A stretch of DNA of 56,950 nucleotides from Bacteroidia bacterium (GTDB lineage Bacteria > Bacteroidota > Bacteroidia > Flavobacteriales > Schleiferiaceae): positions 1 to 56,950 of the forward strand of contig JAUHWL010000017.1 of NCBI GenBank assembly GCA_030424545.1, given 5' to 3'. Position 1 is the stretch's first letter. Every line of letters begins with the position of its first letter. The position numbers were made by a program, and so were the translations under genes. Below the pieces are notes generated by a model. That model saw only the letters and a program-made list of their open reading frames with translations. It had not been told where the DNA came from and searched no databases. Positions 7,854 to 16,559 of this stretch are shown here, in pieces.

Positions 7854-8188
7854 AGTTGTAAAACGTAAAAATTCCTTCTGAATTTTCAGAAGGCTCAAAT
7901 GTATTTTATTTCAAAAACTTTTCAATTTTTTACCGCTCACATTGTGGCACTTATTTTTATCACATCGCAAATAATAGATTAGAACTTAACCTTTATGATA
8001 TATGGTGTATGAAAGCTGGCCTATTATAAAAATGTGGGTGAGGATAAAAATTTATATGAGTACGAAGTGTATAGCTTGTAAAAATTCTGGTAGGATACTT
8101 TCATTAAATATTTGCAAAAGTTTTATTCTATACAATAAATCCATTTGGCACTTTATTTGTTTTGTGGAATGCTAAATTTGGCAAGCTT
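7854..8188. other. 335-bp divergent spacer
   Basis: No coding gene is supported. The right end holds the -24/-12 promoter at 8146-8161. A good TAnnTTTG-like box (TAAATTTG, 8173-8180) also lies here but without a -33 TTTG at a suitable distance. No promoter was recognised for yaaA. Confidence 0.5.
8146..8161 (+). promoter_or_regulatory. Putative sigma-54 (-24/-12) promoter of the lipoprotein operon
   Basis: TGGCAC, 5 bases, then TTGTT reproduces the sigma-54 spacing and differs from the TGGCACG-N4-TTGCW consensus at only two positions. It has the same TGGCAC-N5-TTGTT form as the stronger site at 28010. The predicted transcription start near 8172 leaves a 17-base leader before the ATG at 8189. 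Confidence 0.55.
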
Positions 8189-9592
8189 ATGAAAAATAAA
8201 ATACAGATACTCTTTTTAGTTGTTGCCATTGGGTTTGGATTGGCCAATTGCTCTGGAAGTAAATCTTATTATAAAAAAGGAAAGAAGCTAGAGAAAAACG
8301 GCCTTACCATAGAAGCTGCTAATTTTTATATTGAATCATTACGCAGAAAAAAATCGAACGAAGACGCCATTATTGCATTAAAAGGTTTAGGGCAACGTGT
8401 GTTAGACGAAAAGTATGCAACCTTTTATAAATTTTATGCCGATGAAAGGTACAAGAATGCCGTGTATGCTTTTATTGATGCCGAAGAGTTTAAAAGCAAA
8501 GCAGCAGCCGTTGGCGTAATTTTATCTTCTTCTCCCTATTATATAGATTATTTTAAAGAATCTAGAGACATCTACGTTACCTCTTTATATGATGATGCTC
8601 AGGAATACTTAAACAACGAGGCATTTACTGATGCCGAAAGAAATTTAAACGAAATTAAAAAGCTAGACCCTAGCTATAAAAACGTAAATGCCCTAAGCGA
8701 TTTTGCTTTTATTGAACCAAAATATAGACAAGGGTTACGTGCTTATGATGCCCAAGAATACAGAAAGGCATACTATCTGTTTCAAGAAATAAACAAGCGA
8801 GCCAAAGAAGGCTATAAAGAAAGCATAGACTATCAGGCACTTGCTCTAGAAAGCGCAACCTATACCATTGCCGTATTAGGGATAGAAGACAAACAAAACT
8901 CAACTTTGGCAACCGGCATAAGCGGTGGCATTATTAGCTCGGTTAAAAGCTTAAACGATCCTTTTTTAAGGCTGATAGACAGAACTACAAGCACATTGGT
9001 AAGAGAGGAGCAGTTTATAAACATGAGCACAGAATCTAGCCAAAGTCAATTTATACAAACCAGCGAAAACCTTGGCTCTGACGCTATACTTATTGGCAAA
9101 ATTGTAAGTGCAAAAAGTTACAATGGAAACCTAATTAAAAGTAGCCGAACGGGTTGGATTGGAAAAGAAGTTAGATACATAGATCCTGTAACAAAAGATA
9201 AAAAAACGCGCATTACCTACAGCAAAGTTTACTATTACGAATACGAACAAACCAATTGGGTAAACTGCACGTTTCAGTACCAACTAATATCTACCAAAAC
9301 TGGCGAAGTTTTGCTGAGCGACATAGTTGAGACCAAAAAAGAAGATCAAATCCATTATGCCACTTTTAATGGCGATACTAAATTGCTAATACCGGGGTTT
9401 TGGAAAAACCAGTACAGAAACGATCAGGCCGACAGGCGCTACGATAGCTATTCAAACAAGCGCGCTTTAGATGCATTGTTACGATCTAGAACAACCATAA
9501 AATCGCTTAGCGAACTGCAAAACAACGTTTTTGATGAATTGGGCGTACGCGTAGCAACAAATATTGGAGCCTTTAATCCAGAAAAAAAATGA
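8189..9592 (+). CDS. Lipoprotein with N-terminal helical repeats and CsgG/FlgO-like C-terminal domain
   Basis: The 467-residue product starts MKNKIQILFLVVAIGFG with a lipobox LANC (Cys21), so it is lipid-anchored. I chose the ATG at 8189 because it gives this signal peptide; an earlier in-frame ATG at 8162 would overlap the promoter. Residues 30-230 are helical and TPR-like (YKKGKKLEKNGLTIEAANFY, AQEYLNNEAFTDAERNLNEI). From about 235 the segment TIAVLGIEDKQNS starts a mixed alpha/beta domain (GSDAILIGKIVSAKSY, FQYQLISTKTGEVLLSD) resembling CsgG/TolB-N/FlgO domains. The next gene overlaps by 4 bases and encodes an LPP20-type lipoprotein. A joint role at the outer membrane is inferred; the exact function is unknown. 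Confidence 0.6.
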   Translation: MKNKIQILFLVVAIGFGLANCSGSKSYYKKGKKLEKNGLTIEAANFYIESLRRKKSNEDAIIALKGLGQRVLDEKYATFYKFYADERYKNAVYAFIDAEEFKSKAAAVGVILSSSPYYIDYFKESRDIYVTSLYDDAQEYLNNEAFTDAERNLNEIKKLDPSYKNVNALSDFAFIEPKYRQGLRAYDAQEYRKAYYLFQEINKRAKEGYKESIDYQALALESATYTIAVLGIEDKQNSTLATGISGGIISSVKSLNDPFLRLIDRTTSTLVREEQFINMSTESSQSQFIQTSENLGSDAILIGKIVSAKSYNGNLIKSSRTGWIGKEVRYIDPVTKDKKTRITYSKVYYYEYEQTNWVNCTFQYQLISTKTGEVLLSDIVETKKEDQIHYATFNGDTKLLIPGFWKNQYRNDQADRRYDSYSNKRALDALLRSRTTIKSLSELQNNVFDELGVRVATNIGAFNPEKK

Positions 9593-10956
9593 AATATATA
9601 CTCTACGTTTTAACCCTATTGTTGATGCTGGGTTGCGGCTCGCAAAAAAAAACGGTTGTTGCCGAGCCTGAACCAAGACCAAGCTGGGTGAGCAGCAAAC
9701 CCGTAGAGGGAAATGCTTACTCGGGCATTGGCATGGCCTATAAATCTAGTGGATCAGATTTTATTGCAATTGCCAAAAACAATGCACTAAACGATTTAGC
9801 TAGCGAAATTTCGGTTAATATTTCTAGTAACAGTTTATTTTACCAAATAGAACAAGACGATAATTTACGTGCCGAATTTCAGGCAAATACACGCCTAAAA
9901 AGCAAAGAAAATTTAGAGGGATACGAGCTGGTTGCGAGCTACGAAAACGCAAATGAATATTGGGTTTACTATAAACTTAATAAGGCCCAGTTTTTAACAC
10001 TAAAAGAAAAACGCTTGCAAAATGCCATAGGCTTAGCGAAGCAATTTTATACAAACTCAGTACAATTTAAGGAGCAAGGGTTATTTGCCGAAAGCATTAA
10101 GTTTAACATTAAAGCATTGGCCGCACTTAAAGATTATTTGGCAGACCCAATTACCACAACTTGGAATGACCAAGAAGTTTTTATCATTCCAGAACTCTAT
10201 TCTAATCTGCAAGAAACGGTAAGCAGCATCAAATTAATTCCTCCGCAAACAAGTATTGCAACCAAAAGAGGACAAGCAATTTCTAGCAGCCAGCTATACT
10301 TTTTAGCTACCAATAAAAATGGCGATAAGCTTGCCGGATTGCCCGTGTATTTTTTCTATAGCGGACAACGCATTACAAACAATCAGCTATATACAAATGC
10401 AAACGGGGTTGTTGGGTTTACCATTAATAAGGTAACCAGCACCAACAATAAAGAATATTTTCAGGCGAACATAAATATGGTAGCGCTGGTATCAGAATCT
10501 ACAGACGATCCGTTTATTCGGAAACTTGTGGCTAAAATTTCTGCACCCGAAGCGCGCATAGAAATTACCATAGAAAAACCTCAAATTTATATTGAAAGTA
10601 CTGAGCTAAATTTAGACAAAACAATGGCTAACAAATACCTGGCAAATGCATTTAAACAAAACTTTATTGCCGAAGGATTTGACATTGCCAACTCTAAAAA
10701 ACAAGCCGATTATTTTTTAAAAATAGAGGCCAACACCCAAGCCGATGGCATGCAGCAAAAACTTGTTTCTGCCTCTCTTTACGCTACCATTACGTTTACA
10801 GACCATAACGAAAGTTTGCTGTACGAAAAACCAATTAGCAATTTTAAAGGCGTGCAGCTTACCACAGAAAAAGCAGGCGAAGATGCCTATAGAAAACTTG
10901 CCTCAGAAATTGACAAGCGCTACTTTAGAGAAATGCGCAGAAAAGTTTTTGATTAA
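9589..10956 (+). CDS. LPP20-type lipoprotein
   Basis: This 455-residue protein has a lipobox at LGC (Cys16) after MKYILYVLTLLLM. Residues 30-130 match the LPP20/FlgP pattern: PSWVSSKPVEGNAYSGIGMA, then a helix with NALNDLASEISVNI and a strand YWVYYKLNK. A middle helical part (about 135-200) is followed by an Ig-like beta region near 230-310 (LYFLATNKNGDKLAGLPVYF). The last 130 residues contain a second mixed domain (NFIAEGFDIANSKKQADYFLKIEA) that again looks TolB/FlgO-like. The start codon overlaps the previous stop (ATGA), so the two lipoproteins are translationally coupled. Related FlgO/FlgP/FlgT proteins surround the flagellar base in Vibrio, but no flagellar genes are present here. Confidence 0.6.
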   Translation: MKYILYVLTLLLMLGCGSQKKTVVAEPEPRPSWVSSKPVEGNAYSGIGMAYKSSGSDFIAIAKNNALNDLASEISVNISSNSLFYQIEQDDNLRAEFQANTRLKSKENLEGYELVASYENANEYWVYYKLNKAQFLTLKEKRLQNAIGLAKQFYTNSVQFKEQGLFAESIKFNIKALAALKDYLADPITTTWNDQEVFIIPELYSNLQETVSSIKLIPPQTSIATKRGQAISSSQLYFLATNKNGDKLAGLPVYFFYSGQRITNNQLYTNANGVVGFTINKVTSTNNKEYFQANINMVALVSESTDDPFIRKLVAKISAPEARIEITIEKPQIYIESTELNLDKTMANKYLANAFKQNFIAEGFDIANSKKQADYFLKIEANTQADGMQQKLVSASLYATITFTDHNESLLYEKPISNFKGVQLTTEKAGEDAYRKLASEIDKRYFREMRRKVFD

Positions 10957-10963
10957 AAAACAT

Positions 10964-11704
10964 ATGTTTCGAATCACACTAATCGCAAACAGTATTTTAA
11001 TCCTTTTGGCTTTTAGCCGATGTGGCGAAACAACTAAATCGAGCGCGGAAACTTCTATTGAAGTTCTTCCCGAGGAAATTAAAACGGAAGCCATCAAACA
11101 CTTTAAAAACTTCCAAACAATAACAGGAATTGCTTTAGACAGTGTTATTCTAAATACTTCAGAATTAAAAGTAGAGGAACTTTTAGCCTTTGTGGCGGAC
11201 ATTGAAGAACCATTCCCAAATGCCTTTTTTGAAACTGAGCAATGGAATATGATGTACAAAACTCCTAAGCTTTTCCTTGACGAGTACCCGATTTTAGTTT
11301 TTGATTCATTGCAAATCTCCTTCACCCCAACTTCTGTTGATGCTTGTACAAACTGCCTAAAAACGAAAACAACTATCCGGGATACCTTAAACTATTTTAA
11401 TGCAAGACCATTTTTTGCCGGAGAAGATCCTGAGTACGAATCGTGGTACGAAAAGCAGTCCATCCCATGCTCCTTTGGCCAATTAATTATTGAAACCAGA
11501 GCGGCCCATTGCTATGATACCGGGAGTCACACTTTTACACTGACTACCAAATCTGGTGAAGTAAAAACCTTAGAAGAAAGGCAAAACCTTATTTTCTTTG
11601 AAGCCGATGTTGACAAGGATACAAAAACCGAAGGCTACTTAATTGTCTATGGCGCTTGTAGCGTTTGGATTAACATCTATCGCATTTTGGACTCAGAATT
11701 TTAA
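10964..11704 (+). CDS. Putative lipoprotein of unknown function
   Basis: The product has 246 residues. I chose the ATG at 10964, 7 bases after the previous stop, because MFRITLIANSILILLAFSRCG looks like a lipoprotein signal with Cys20. The Arg before the Cys is atypical, so lipidation is uncertain. The mature part is acidic, with a CTNC pair near residue 123 and further Cys residues in PCSFGQ, AHCYD and YGACSVW. Several of these could form disulphides in the periplasm. It is the third gene of the lipoprotein operon. No family was recognised. Confidence 0.6.
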   Translation: MFRITLIANSILILLAFSRCGETTKSSAETSIEVLPEEIKTEAIKHFKNFQTITGIALDSVILNTSELKVEELLAFVADIEEPFPNAFFETEQWNMMYKTPKLFLDEYPILVFDSLQISFTPTSVDACTNCLKTKTTIRDTLNYFNARPFFAGEDPEYESWYEKQSIPCSFGQLIIETRAAHCYDTGSHTFTLTTKSGEVKTLEERQNLIFFEADVDKDTKTEGYLIVYGACSVWINIYRILDSEF

Positions 11705-11810
11705 ACCCCTGAGACCTAACCATATTTTATCACTCCTATTTTTTCCCAGCTTCTTTTTCTATTATCAACTTATCACCCTTTTATCCCCATTTTCAAACTT
11801 TAACAATTTT

Positions 11811-11841
11811 ATTATGCAAACATATATTATGCGTGCATAAT
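11811..11841 (+). promoter_or_regulatory. Operator of the marR-fad operon
   Basis: ATTATGC occurs at 11811-11817 and again at 11826-11832, where it pairs with GCATAAT at 11835-11841 around GT. This gives a 16-base palindrome plus one extra half-site. It lies 6 bases upstream of the -7 box, where a bound MarR dimer would block RNA polymerase. Assignment to this MarR is inference from position. Confidence 0.6.
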
Positions 11842-11846
11842 ATTTT

Positions 11847-11854
11847 TATATTTG
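11847..11854 (+). promoter_or_regulatory. -7 box (TAnnTTTG) of the marR-fad operon
   Basis: TATATTTG matches the Bacteroidota -7 consensus exactly. It lies 17 bases before the marR start and directly beside the palindromic operator. I see no clear -33 TTTG. Confidence 0.6.
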
Positions 11855-11870
11855 GGCAAATGTTAAGGCC

Positions 11871-12317
11871 ATGCGCCCAGAAGAAACTATTGACTTCCAC
11901 ATAAAATTTACCTGGCAGAACATCACCAAGATGTACAATGCCATTGCTGCAAGTTTTGGCGGAAGCATGGCCGTTGGTTATATCTTATTAAATATAGATT
12001 TAGAAAATGGCACGCCCAGCACGGCACTCGGCCCAAAAATGGGCATGGAAGCTACCAGCCTTAGTCGCATTTTAAAAAGCATGGAAGAAAAAGGTTTGAT
12101 AGAACGCAAACCTAATCCGCAAGACGGCCGCGGGGTGTTTATCTGCCTTACGCCTTTTGGTTTAGAAAAGCGCGAAGACGCCAAAGAAGCCGTAATTACG
12201 TTTAACGAAACGCTGTACCAAAACATAGATAAAGAAGATTTGGCTGCGTTTTTCCGCGTAACGCAAAGCATTAACGAATTGATTGACAACAAAGAAATTT
12301 ATACAGAAAAAGCATGA
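11871..12317 (+). CDS. MarR-family transcriptional regulator
   Basis: This 148-residue protein has the MarR winged-helix layout: an N-terminal dimerisation helix, the recognition region GMEATSLSRILKSMEEKGLIER (about 63-84), the wing NPQDGRGVFICLTPFG, and C-terminal helices that complete the dimer. It overlaps the following fadN-like gene by 4 bases and has a palindromic site overlapping its own promoter. It is therefore probably an autorepressor of the beta-oxidation operon. The inducer is not visible in the sequence; fatty acyl-CoA is a reasonable inference, as for other regulators of fad operons. Confidence 0.9.
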   Translation: MRPEETIDFHIKFTWQNITKMYNAIAASFGGSMAVGYILLNIDLENGTPSTALGPKMGMEATSLSRILKSMEEKGLIERKPNPQDGRGVFICLTPFGLEKREDAKEAVITFNETLYQNIDKEDLAAFFRVTQSINELIDNKEIYTEKA

Positions 12318-14719
12318 AACGAATCATTAATAAAGTAGCCGTTTTAGGCTCTGGAATTATGGGCAGCCGCATTGCTTGCCACTTTGCCAACAAAGGTGTG
12401 CAAGTGCTTTTGCTGGATATTGTTCCGCGAGAACTTAGCGATGTTGAAGCCAAAAAAGGTCTTACCCTTGACGATAAAAACGTACGAAACCGAATTGTAA
12501 ACGAGAGCTTGGCCAGTACGCTAAAAGCAAACCCCTCGCCTATTTACGACCGCAAATTTGCAAGCCGCATAAGTACCGGAAACTTTGAAGACGACATGTC
12601 TAAAATTGCCGATTGCGACTGGGTGATGGAAGTTGTTGTGGAACGCCTCGACATTAAAAAAATAATTTTTGAGCAGGTTGAAAAATACCGCAAACCCGGC
12701 ACGCTAGTAACCAGCAACACTTCGGGTATCCCAATTAATTTAATGGCCGAGGGACGTAGCGATGACTTTAAAAAGCATTTCTGCGGATCGCATTTTTTCA
12801 ATCCACCGCGCTATTTAAAGTTGCTGGAGATTATCCCCACAAAACATACAGACCCCGCCATTGTCAATTTTTTAATGAATTATGGTGACCAATATTTGGG
12901 CAAAACCACCGTGCTTGCCAAAGACACGCCCGCCTTCATTGCGAACCGCGTGGGCATTTATGGCATCATGGATTTGTTCCATTATATAGATAAAGAAGGT
13001 TTTACGGTGGAAGAAGTAGATCGCCTCACCGGACCGGTAATCGGCCGACCAAAATCGGCAACCTTTAGAACGTGCGATGTGGTTGGATTAGACACGCTGG
13101 TTCATGTGGCAAACGGTCTGCACGCGGCTGTTCCAGATGATGAAAAGAACGCGGTTTTCGCGCTTCCCGCGTTTGTTCAATATATGATTGACAACAAACT
13201 TTTTGGCGATAAAACCAAAAAAGGTTTTTACCAAAAAGTACGCAAGCCAGATAGCAGCAGCGAGATTTTGGCCATGGACCTAAAAACCAAAGAATACAAA
13301 GCGCAAGAAAAACCAAAGTTTGCCAGCCTCGGCCAAGCCAAACAAATAGACGATTTAAAAGACCGCATTAAATTTTTGGTGAGCGCCAAAGACCGCGCAG
13401 GCGATTTTTATCGCGCCAGCTACAGCGGCCTTTTTGAATATGTAAGCAACCGCATCCCCGAAATTGCAGACGACCTCTATAAAATTGACCAAGGCATGAA
13501 AGCCGGTTTCGGTTGGGATCTTGGTCCGTTTGAAACCTGGGATGCCATTGGCCTAGAAAAAGGACTAAAAATTATGGAAGCAGCAGGCAAAAAACCTGCA
13601 GCTTGGGTAACCGAAATGGTGGCGGCTGGCCACACAAGTTTCTACAAAACAGAAAACGGCACACTCCTTTATTATAACATCGGCAAGAAGGATTTTGAGA
13701 AAGTTCCCGGCATGGAGAACTTCATCATCCTCGACCATATTCGCCCGAGCAAAACCGTTTGGAGCAACAGCGAATGCGCCATAGAAGATTTGGGCGATGG
13801 CATCATCAACGTGGAATTCCGCAGCAAAATGAACAGCCTTGGCAGTGGCGTTTTGGCCGGAGTAAACAAAGCCATCGAGCTTGCCGAAAAAGATTACCGC
13901 GGATTGGTCATCGGCAACCAAGCGCCCAACTTTACCGTTGGCGCAAACCTTGCCATGGTGCTCATGATGGGCATTGAGCAAGAGTGGGACGAGCTGAATT
14001 TCGCCATTAAATATTTCCAAGATACCGTGATGAAGTTGCGCTACAGCAGCATTCCGGTAATTGTTGCGCCCCACGGCATGACGCTGGGTGGTGGTTGCGA
14101 AATGACGCTTCATGCCGATGCCGTACAAGCCGCTGCCGAAACCTACATCGGACTTGTTGAGTTTGGCGTTGGCCTTATTCCCGCGGGAGCCGGAACAAAA
14201 GAAATGACCCTTCGCGCTAGCGACCGCTATTTAAAAGATGATGTGGAATTGAACGCGTACCGCGAATATTACCTCAACATCGGCATGGCCAAAGTAGCAA
14301 CATCTGCTTCCGAAGCCTTTACTATGGACATTTTAAAACACGGCCGAGACCACATCAGCATGAACAAAGACCGCCAAATACAAGATGCAAAACGCCAAGC
14401 CATTTTGTTGGCCGAGCAAGGCTATCAGCAGCCCATCCGCAGAAACGACATAAAAGTTCTGGGCAAGCAAGCCTTGGCCATGTTTGAAGTAGGCGCATTC
14501 CAGATGGTTGAAGGAAGATACATCAGCGAGCACGACAAAAAAATCAGCTCAAAACTGGCCTACGTTATGTCTGGTGGCGATTTATCTGCCCCAACCGAAG
14601 TGAGCGAACAATATCTGCTAGACCTAGAACGCGAAGCATTTTTAAGCCTCTGCGGAGAACGAAAAACGTTAGAAAGAATCCAATTTATGTTGAAGACGGG
14701 GAAACCGCTGCGGAATTAG
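12314..14719 (+). CDS. fadN: 3-hydroxyacyl-CoA dehydrogenase / enoyl-CoA hydratase fusion (FadN type)
   Basis: This bifunctional beta-oxidation enzyme has 801 residues. The dehydrogenase domain comes first, with the NAD motif VLGSGIMGSRIACHFANKG near residues 9-27 and GSHFFNPPRYLKLLEIIP near 157-174. It is followed by the dehydrogenase C-terminal domains and then the crotonase (hydratase) domain, with NQAPNFTVGANLAMV and HGMTLGGGCEMTLHAD at about 535-610. This order is that of FadN in Bacillus and the reverse of E. coli FadB. It overlaps marR by 4 bases, and thiolase and acyl-CoA dehydrogenase follow, so the operon carries a full degradation cycle. Codon use is noticeably more GC-rich than in the accessory regions. 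Confidence 0.93.
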   Translation: MKRIINKVAVLGSGIMGSRIACHFANKGVQVLLLDIVPRELSDVEAKKGLTLDDKNVRNRIVNESLASTLKANPSPIYDRKFASRISTGNFEDDMSKIADCDWVMEVVVERLDIKKIIFEQVEKYRKPGTLVTSNTSGIPINLMAEGRSDDFKKHFCGSHFFNPPRYLKLLEIIPTKHTDPAIVNFLMNYGDQYLGKTTVLAKDTPAFIANRVGIYGIMDLFHYIDKEGFTVEEVDRLTGPVIGRPKSATFRTCDVVGLDTLVHVANGLHAAVPDDEKNAVFALPAFVQYMIDNKLFGDKTKKGFYQKVRKPDSSSEILAMDLKTKEYKAQEKPKFASLGQAKQIDDLKDRIKFLVSAKDRAGDFYRASYSGLFEYVSNRIPEIADDLYKIDQGMKAGFGWDLGPFETWDAIGLEKGLKIMEAAGKKPAAWVTEMVAAGHTSFYKTENGTLLYYNIGKKDFEKVPGMENFIILDHIRPSKTVWSNSECAIEDLGDGIINVEFRSKMNSLGSGVLAGVNKAIELAEKDYRGLVIGNQAPNFTVGANLAMVLMMGIEQEWDELNFAIKYFQDTVMKLRYSSIPVIVAPHGMTLGGGCEMTLHADAVQAAAETYIGLVEFGVGLIPAGAGTKEMTLRASDRYLKDDVELNAYREYYLNIGMAKVATSASEAFTMDILKHGRDHISMNKDRQIQDAKRQAILLAEQGYQQPIRRNDIKVLGKQALAMFEVGAFQMVEGRYISEHDKKISSKLAYVMSGGDLSAPTEVSEQYLLDLEREAFLSLCGERKTLERIQFMLKTGKPLRN

Positions 14720-14721
14720 AC

Positions 14722-14781
14722 TTCTAGACGTTAGATTGTTAGACCCTACACAGCAGACAATTAGAAGTTAGACGTCTAGAA
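14722..14781. repeat. TAGA-rich repeats with a 10-bp inverted repeat
   Basis: Degenerate 7-8 base units of the form TTAGACn are packed after the fadN stop. TTCTAGACGT at 14722-14731 is a perfect inverted match to ACGTCTAGAA at 14772-14781. Related units occur at 15191-15246 and 16424-16514, only in this operon's spacers. Confidence 0.75.
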
Positions 14782-14818
14782 AGCGGAGAAAATGATTCAT
14801 AATTAAAAAGCTAAAAAT

Positions 14819-15178
14819 ATGAGCAAGCACAACTTTAAAGAATTATTGGTTTGGCAAAAGTCAATTGATTTTGCAGTGCAGATTTATAAGGAAACGGCAT
14901 CTTTTCCAAAAGAAGAAATGTTTGGATTGACTTCTCAAATCAGACGTGCAGCTGTTTCGATGGCATCCAATATTGCCGAAGGTTGTGGCCGAAATCACGA
15001 AAAAGAATTGATTCAATTTCTAGGCATCACGCAGGGCTCATCTAACGAAGTTGAAACGCAACTAATTATCGCCAACAGAATCAACATGATTGGCCAAAAT
15101 TCTTTCGACCAATTAATTCAAAACATAAATGAAATACAAAAGATGAATGCTGCATTTCAGCGTCATCTTATAAAGTAA
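14819..15178 (+). CDS. Four-helix-bundle protein (23S rRNA intervening-sequence type, bAvd-like fold)
   Basis: This 119-residue protein belongs to the S23/IVP family (PF05635). It has the opening FKELLVWQKSIDFAVQIY, the central SQIRRAAVSMASNIAEGCGR and a last helix ending AAFQRHL. Family members fold as four helices and form pentamers. They occur inside 23S rRNA intervening sequences, as Avd partners of diversity-generating retroelements, and as orphans. No reverse transcriptase or rRNA is in the window, so this copy is an orphan. It is inserted between two beta-oxidation genes and bounded on both sides by TAGA-rich repeats, suggesting recent mobility. Its cellular role is unknown. Confidence 0.9.
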   Translation: MSKHNFKELLVWQKSIDFAVQIYKETASFPKEEMFGLTSQIRRAAVSMASNIAEGCGRNHEKELIQFLGITQGSSNEVETQLIIANRINMIGQNSFDQLIQNINEIQKMNAAFQRHLIK

Positions 15179-15190
15179 GACTCTCGCATC

Positions 15191-15246
15191 TAGGTTCTAA
15201 CATCTAGTAGTCTAAAGTCTAGTATCTAAAAATCTAAAGTCTAAAA
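15191..15246. repeat. TAGA-rich repeats, opposite orientation
   Basis: Units of the form TCTAAAGTCTA run up to the thiolase start. ATCTAGTAGTCTAAAGTC at 15202-15219 is a perfect 18-base inverted match to 16424-16441 on the far side of the thiolase gene. Confidence 0.75.
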
Positions 15247-15248
15247 AA

Positions 15249-16424
15249 ATGAACGCATACATAGTTTCAGGATACCGCACCGCAGTAGGAAAGGCCAACA
15301 GAGGCGGATTTCGGTTTACGCGACCCGATGATTTGGCGGCTGCCGTGATTAAAAAATTAATGGCCGATTTGCCGCAACTCGACCCAAATCGCATTGACGA
15401 CCTCATTGTTGGAAATGCGATGCCCGAGGCCGAGCAAGGGCTCAACATGGCGCGACTTATTTCGCTGATGAGCTTTGACACCGTGAAAGTTCCGGGCGTA
15501 ACGGTGAACCGCTATTGCGCTTCGGGATTGGAAACCATTGCCACCGCTGCAGCAAAAATTAATGCAGGCATGGCCGATGTGATTATTGCAGGCGGTGCTG
15601 AGAGCATGAGCTTCATACCCATGGGCGGATTTAAGGTTACGCCAAATCCGAAGTTGATTAAAGAGCATGCCGATTATTACAACAATATGGGCCTAACGGC
15701 CGAAGCTGTTGCGCATGACTATAAAGTGAGCCGCGAAGACCAAGATGCCTTTGCCTACAACAGCCACATGAAGGCTTTGGCGGCACAAAAAGAAGGCAAG
15801 TTCGACAGCGGCATTTTGCCTTTTGAGGTGGACGAAACGTTCATCAACGCCAAAGGAAAACGCGAAACAAAAGCATTTACGGTAGCGGCCGATGAAGGTC
15901 CTCGACCCGACACAAGTTTAGAAGGCTTAGCCAGATTGCGTCCCGTGTTTGCAAACAACGGAACTGTAACAGCCGGCAACAGCAGCCAAACCAGCGATGG
16001 CGCTGCCTTTGTAGTAGTGATGAGCGAGAAGATGGTGAACGAACTCAACCTCAAACCCATTGCGCGCATGGTTAGTTATGCGGCTGTTGGCGTTGAGCCG
16101 CGCATCATGGGCATCGGCCCGATAGACGCCATTCCGAAAGCATTAAAATTGGCCGGACTGAAAAAAGAAGACCTCAACCTAATTGAACTGAACGAAGCTT
16201 TTGCCAGCCAAAGTTTGGCCGTGATTCGTGAAACGGGTGTAAACCCAGACATCGTGAACGTAAACGGAGGCGCCATTGCCCTCGGCCACCCGCTGGGTTG
16301 CACCGGTGCAAAACTCACCGTTCAGGTGCTGAATGAATTGCAAGCCAGAAACCAGAAATACGGCATGGTTACCATGTGCGTGGGAACTGGGCAGGGCGCG
16401 GCTGGAATCTTTGAGCTATTATAG
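15249..16424 (+). CDS. fadA: Acetyl-CoA acyltransferase (thiolase)
   Basis: The enzyme cleaves 3-ketoacyl-CoA with CoA in the last step of beta-oxidation. It has 391 residues and all thiolase catalytic residues: nucleophile C90 in [10 protein letters not shown]347 in GHPLGCTGA, and C377 in [11 protein letters not shown]. The gene follows fadN and the four-helix-bundle insertion in the same direction and is bounded by a perfect 18-base inverted repeat. The start [15 protein letters not shown] is canonical. Degradative FadA is preferred over biosynthetic acetoacetyl-CoA thiolase because of the neighbours. Confidence 0.93.
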   Translation: MNAYIVSGYRTAVGKANRGGFRFTRPDDLAAAVIKKLMADLPQLDPNRIDDLIVGNAMPEAEQGLNMARLISLMSFDTVKVPGVTVNRYCASGLETIATAAAKINAGMADVIIAGGAESMSFIPMGGFKVTPNPKLIKEHADYYNNMGLTAEAVAHDYKVSREDQDAFAYNSHMKALAAQKEGKFDSGILPFEVDETFINAKGKRETKAFTVAADEGPRPDTSLEGLARLRPVFANNGTVTAGNSSQTSDGAAFVVVMSEKMVNELNLKPIARMVSYAAVGVEPRIMGIGPIDAIPKALKLAGLKKEDLNLIELNEAFASQSLAVIRETGVNPDIVNVNGGAIALGHPLGCTGAKLTVQVLNELQARNQKYGMVTMCVGTGQGAAGIFELL

Positions 16425-16514
16425 ACTTTAGACTACTAGATTTTAGACATTAGATTGCTTCGAAAAAACATTTTGGTTTCCCTTCTAATGTCTAGCGTCT
16501 AAAAATCTAATGTC
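16424..16514. repeat. TAGA-rich repeats with inverted copies
   Basis: GACTTTAGACTACTAGAT at 16424-16441 begins on the last base of the thiolase stop codon. GACATTAGA at 16446-16454 is inverted twice as TCTAATGTC at 16484-16492 and 16506-16514. The spacer could fold into a long hairpin in the operon mRNA. Confidence 0.75.
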
Positions 16515-16559
16515 CTTTCTCTTAAAAAAGAAAACTTTACATATTAAAAACACATAAAA

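Noticed and set aside
13565-14128. 187-residue antisense frame in the fadN-like gene
   Set aside because: It is a mirror of a strongly coding, GC-rich frame and has no independent signature.
14819-15178. Diversity-generating retroelement
   Set aside because: The four-helix-bundle protein is Avd-like, but there is no reverse transcriptase, template or variable repeat nearby.
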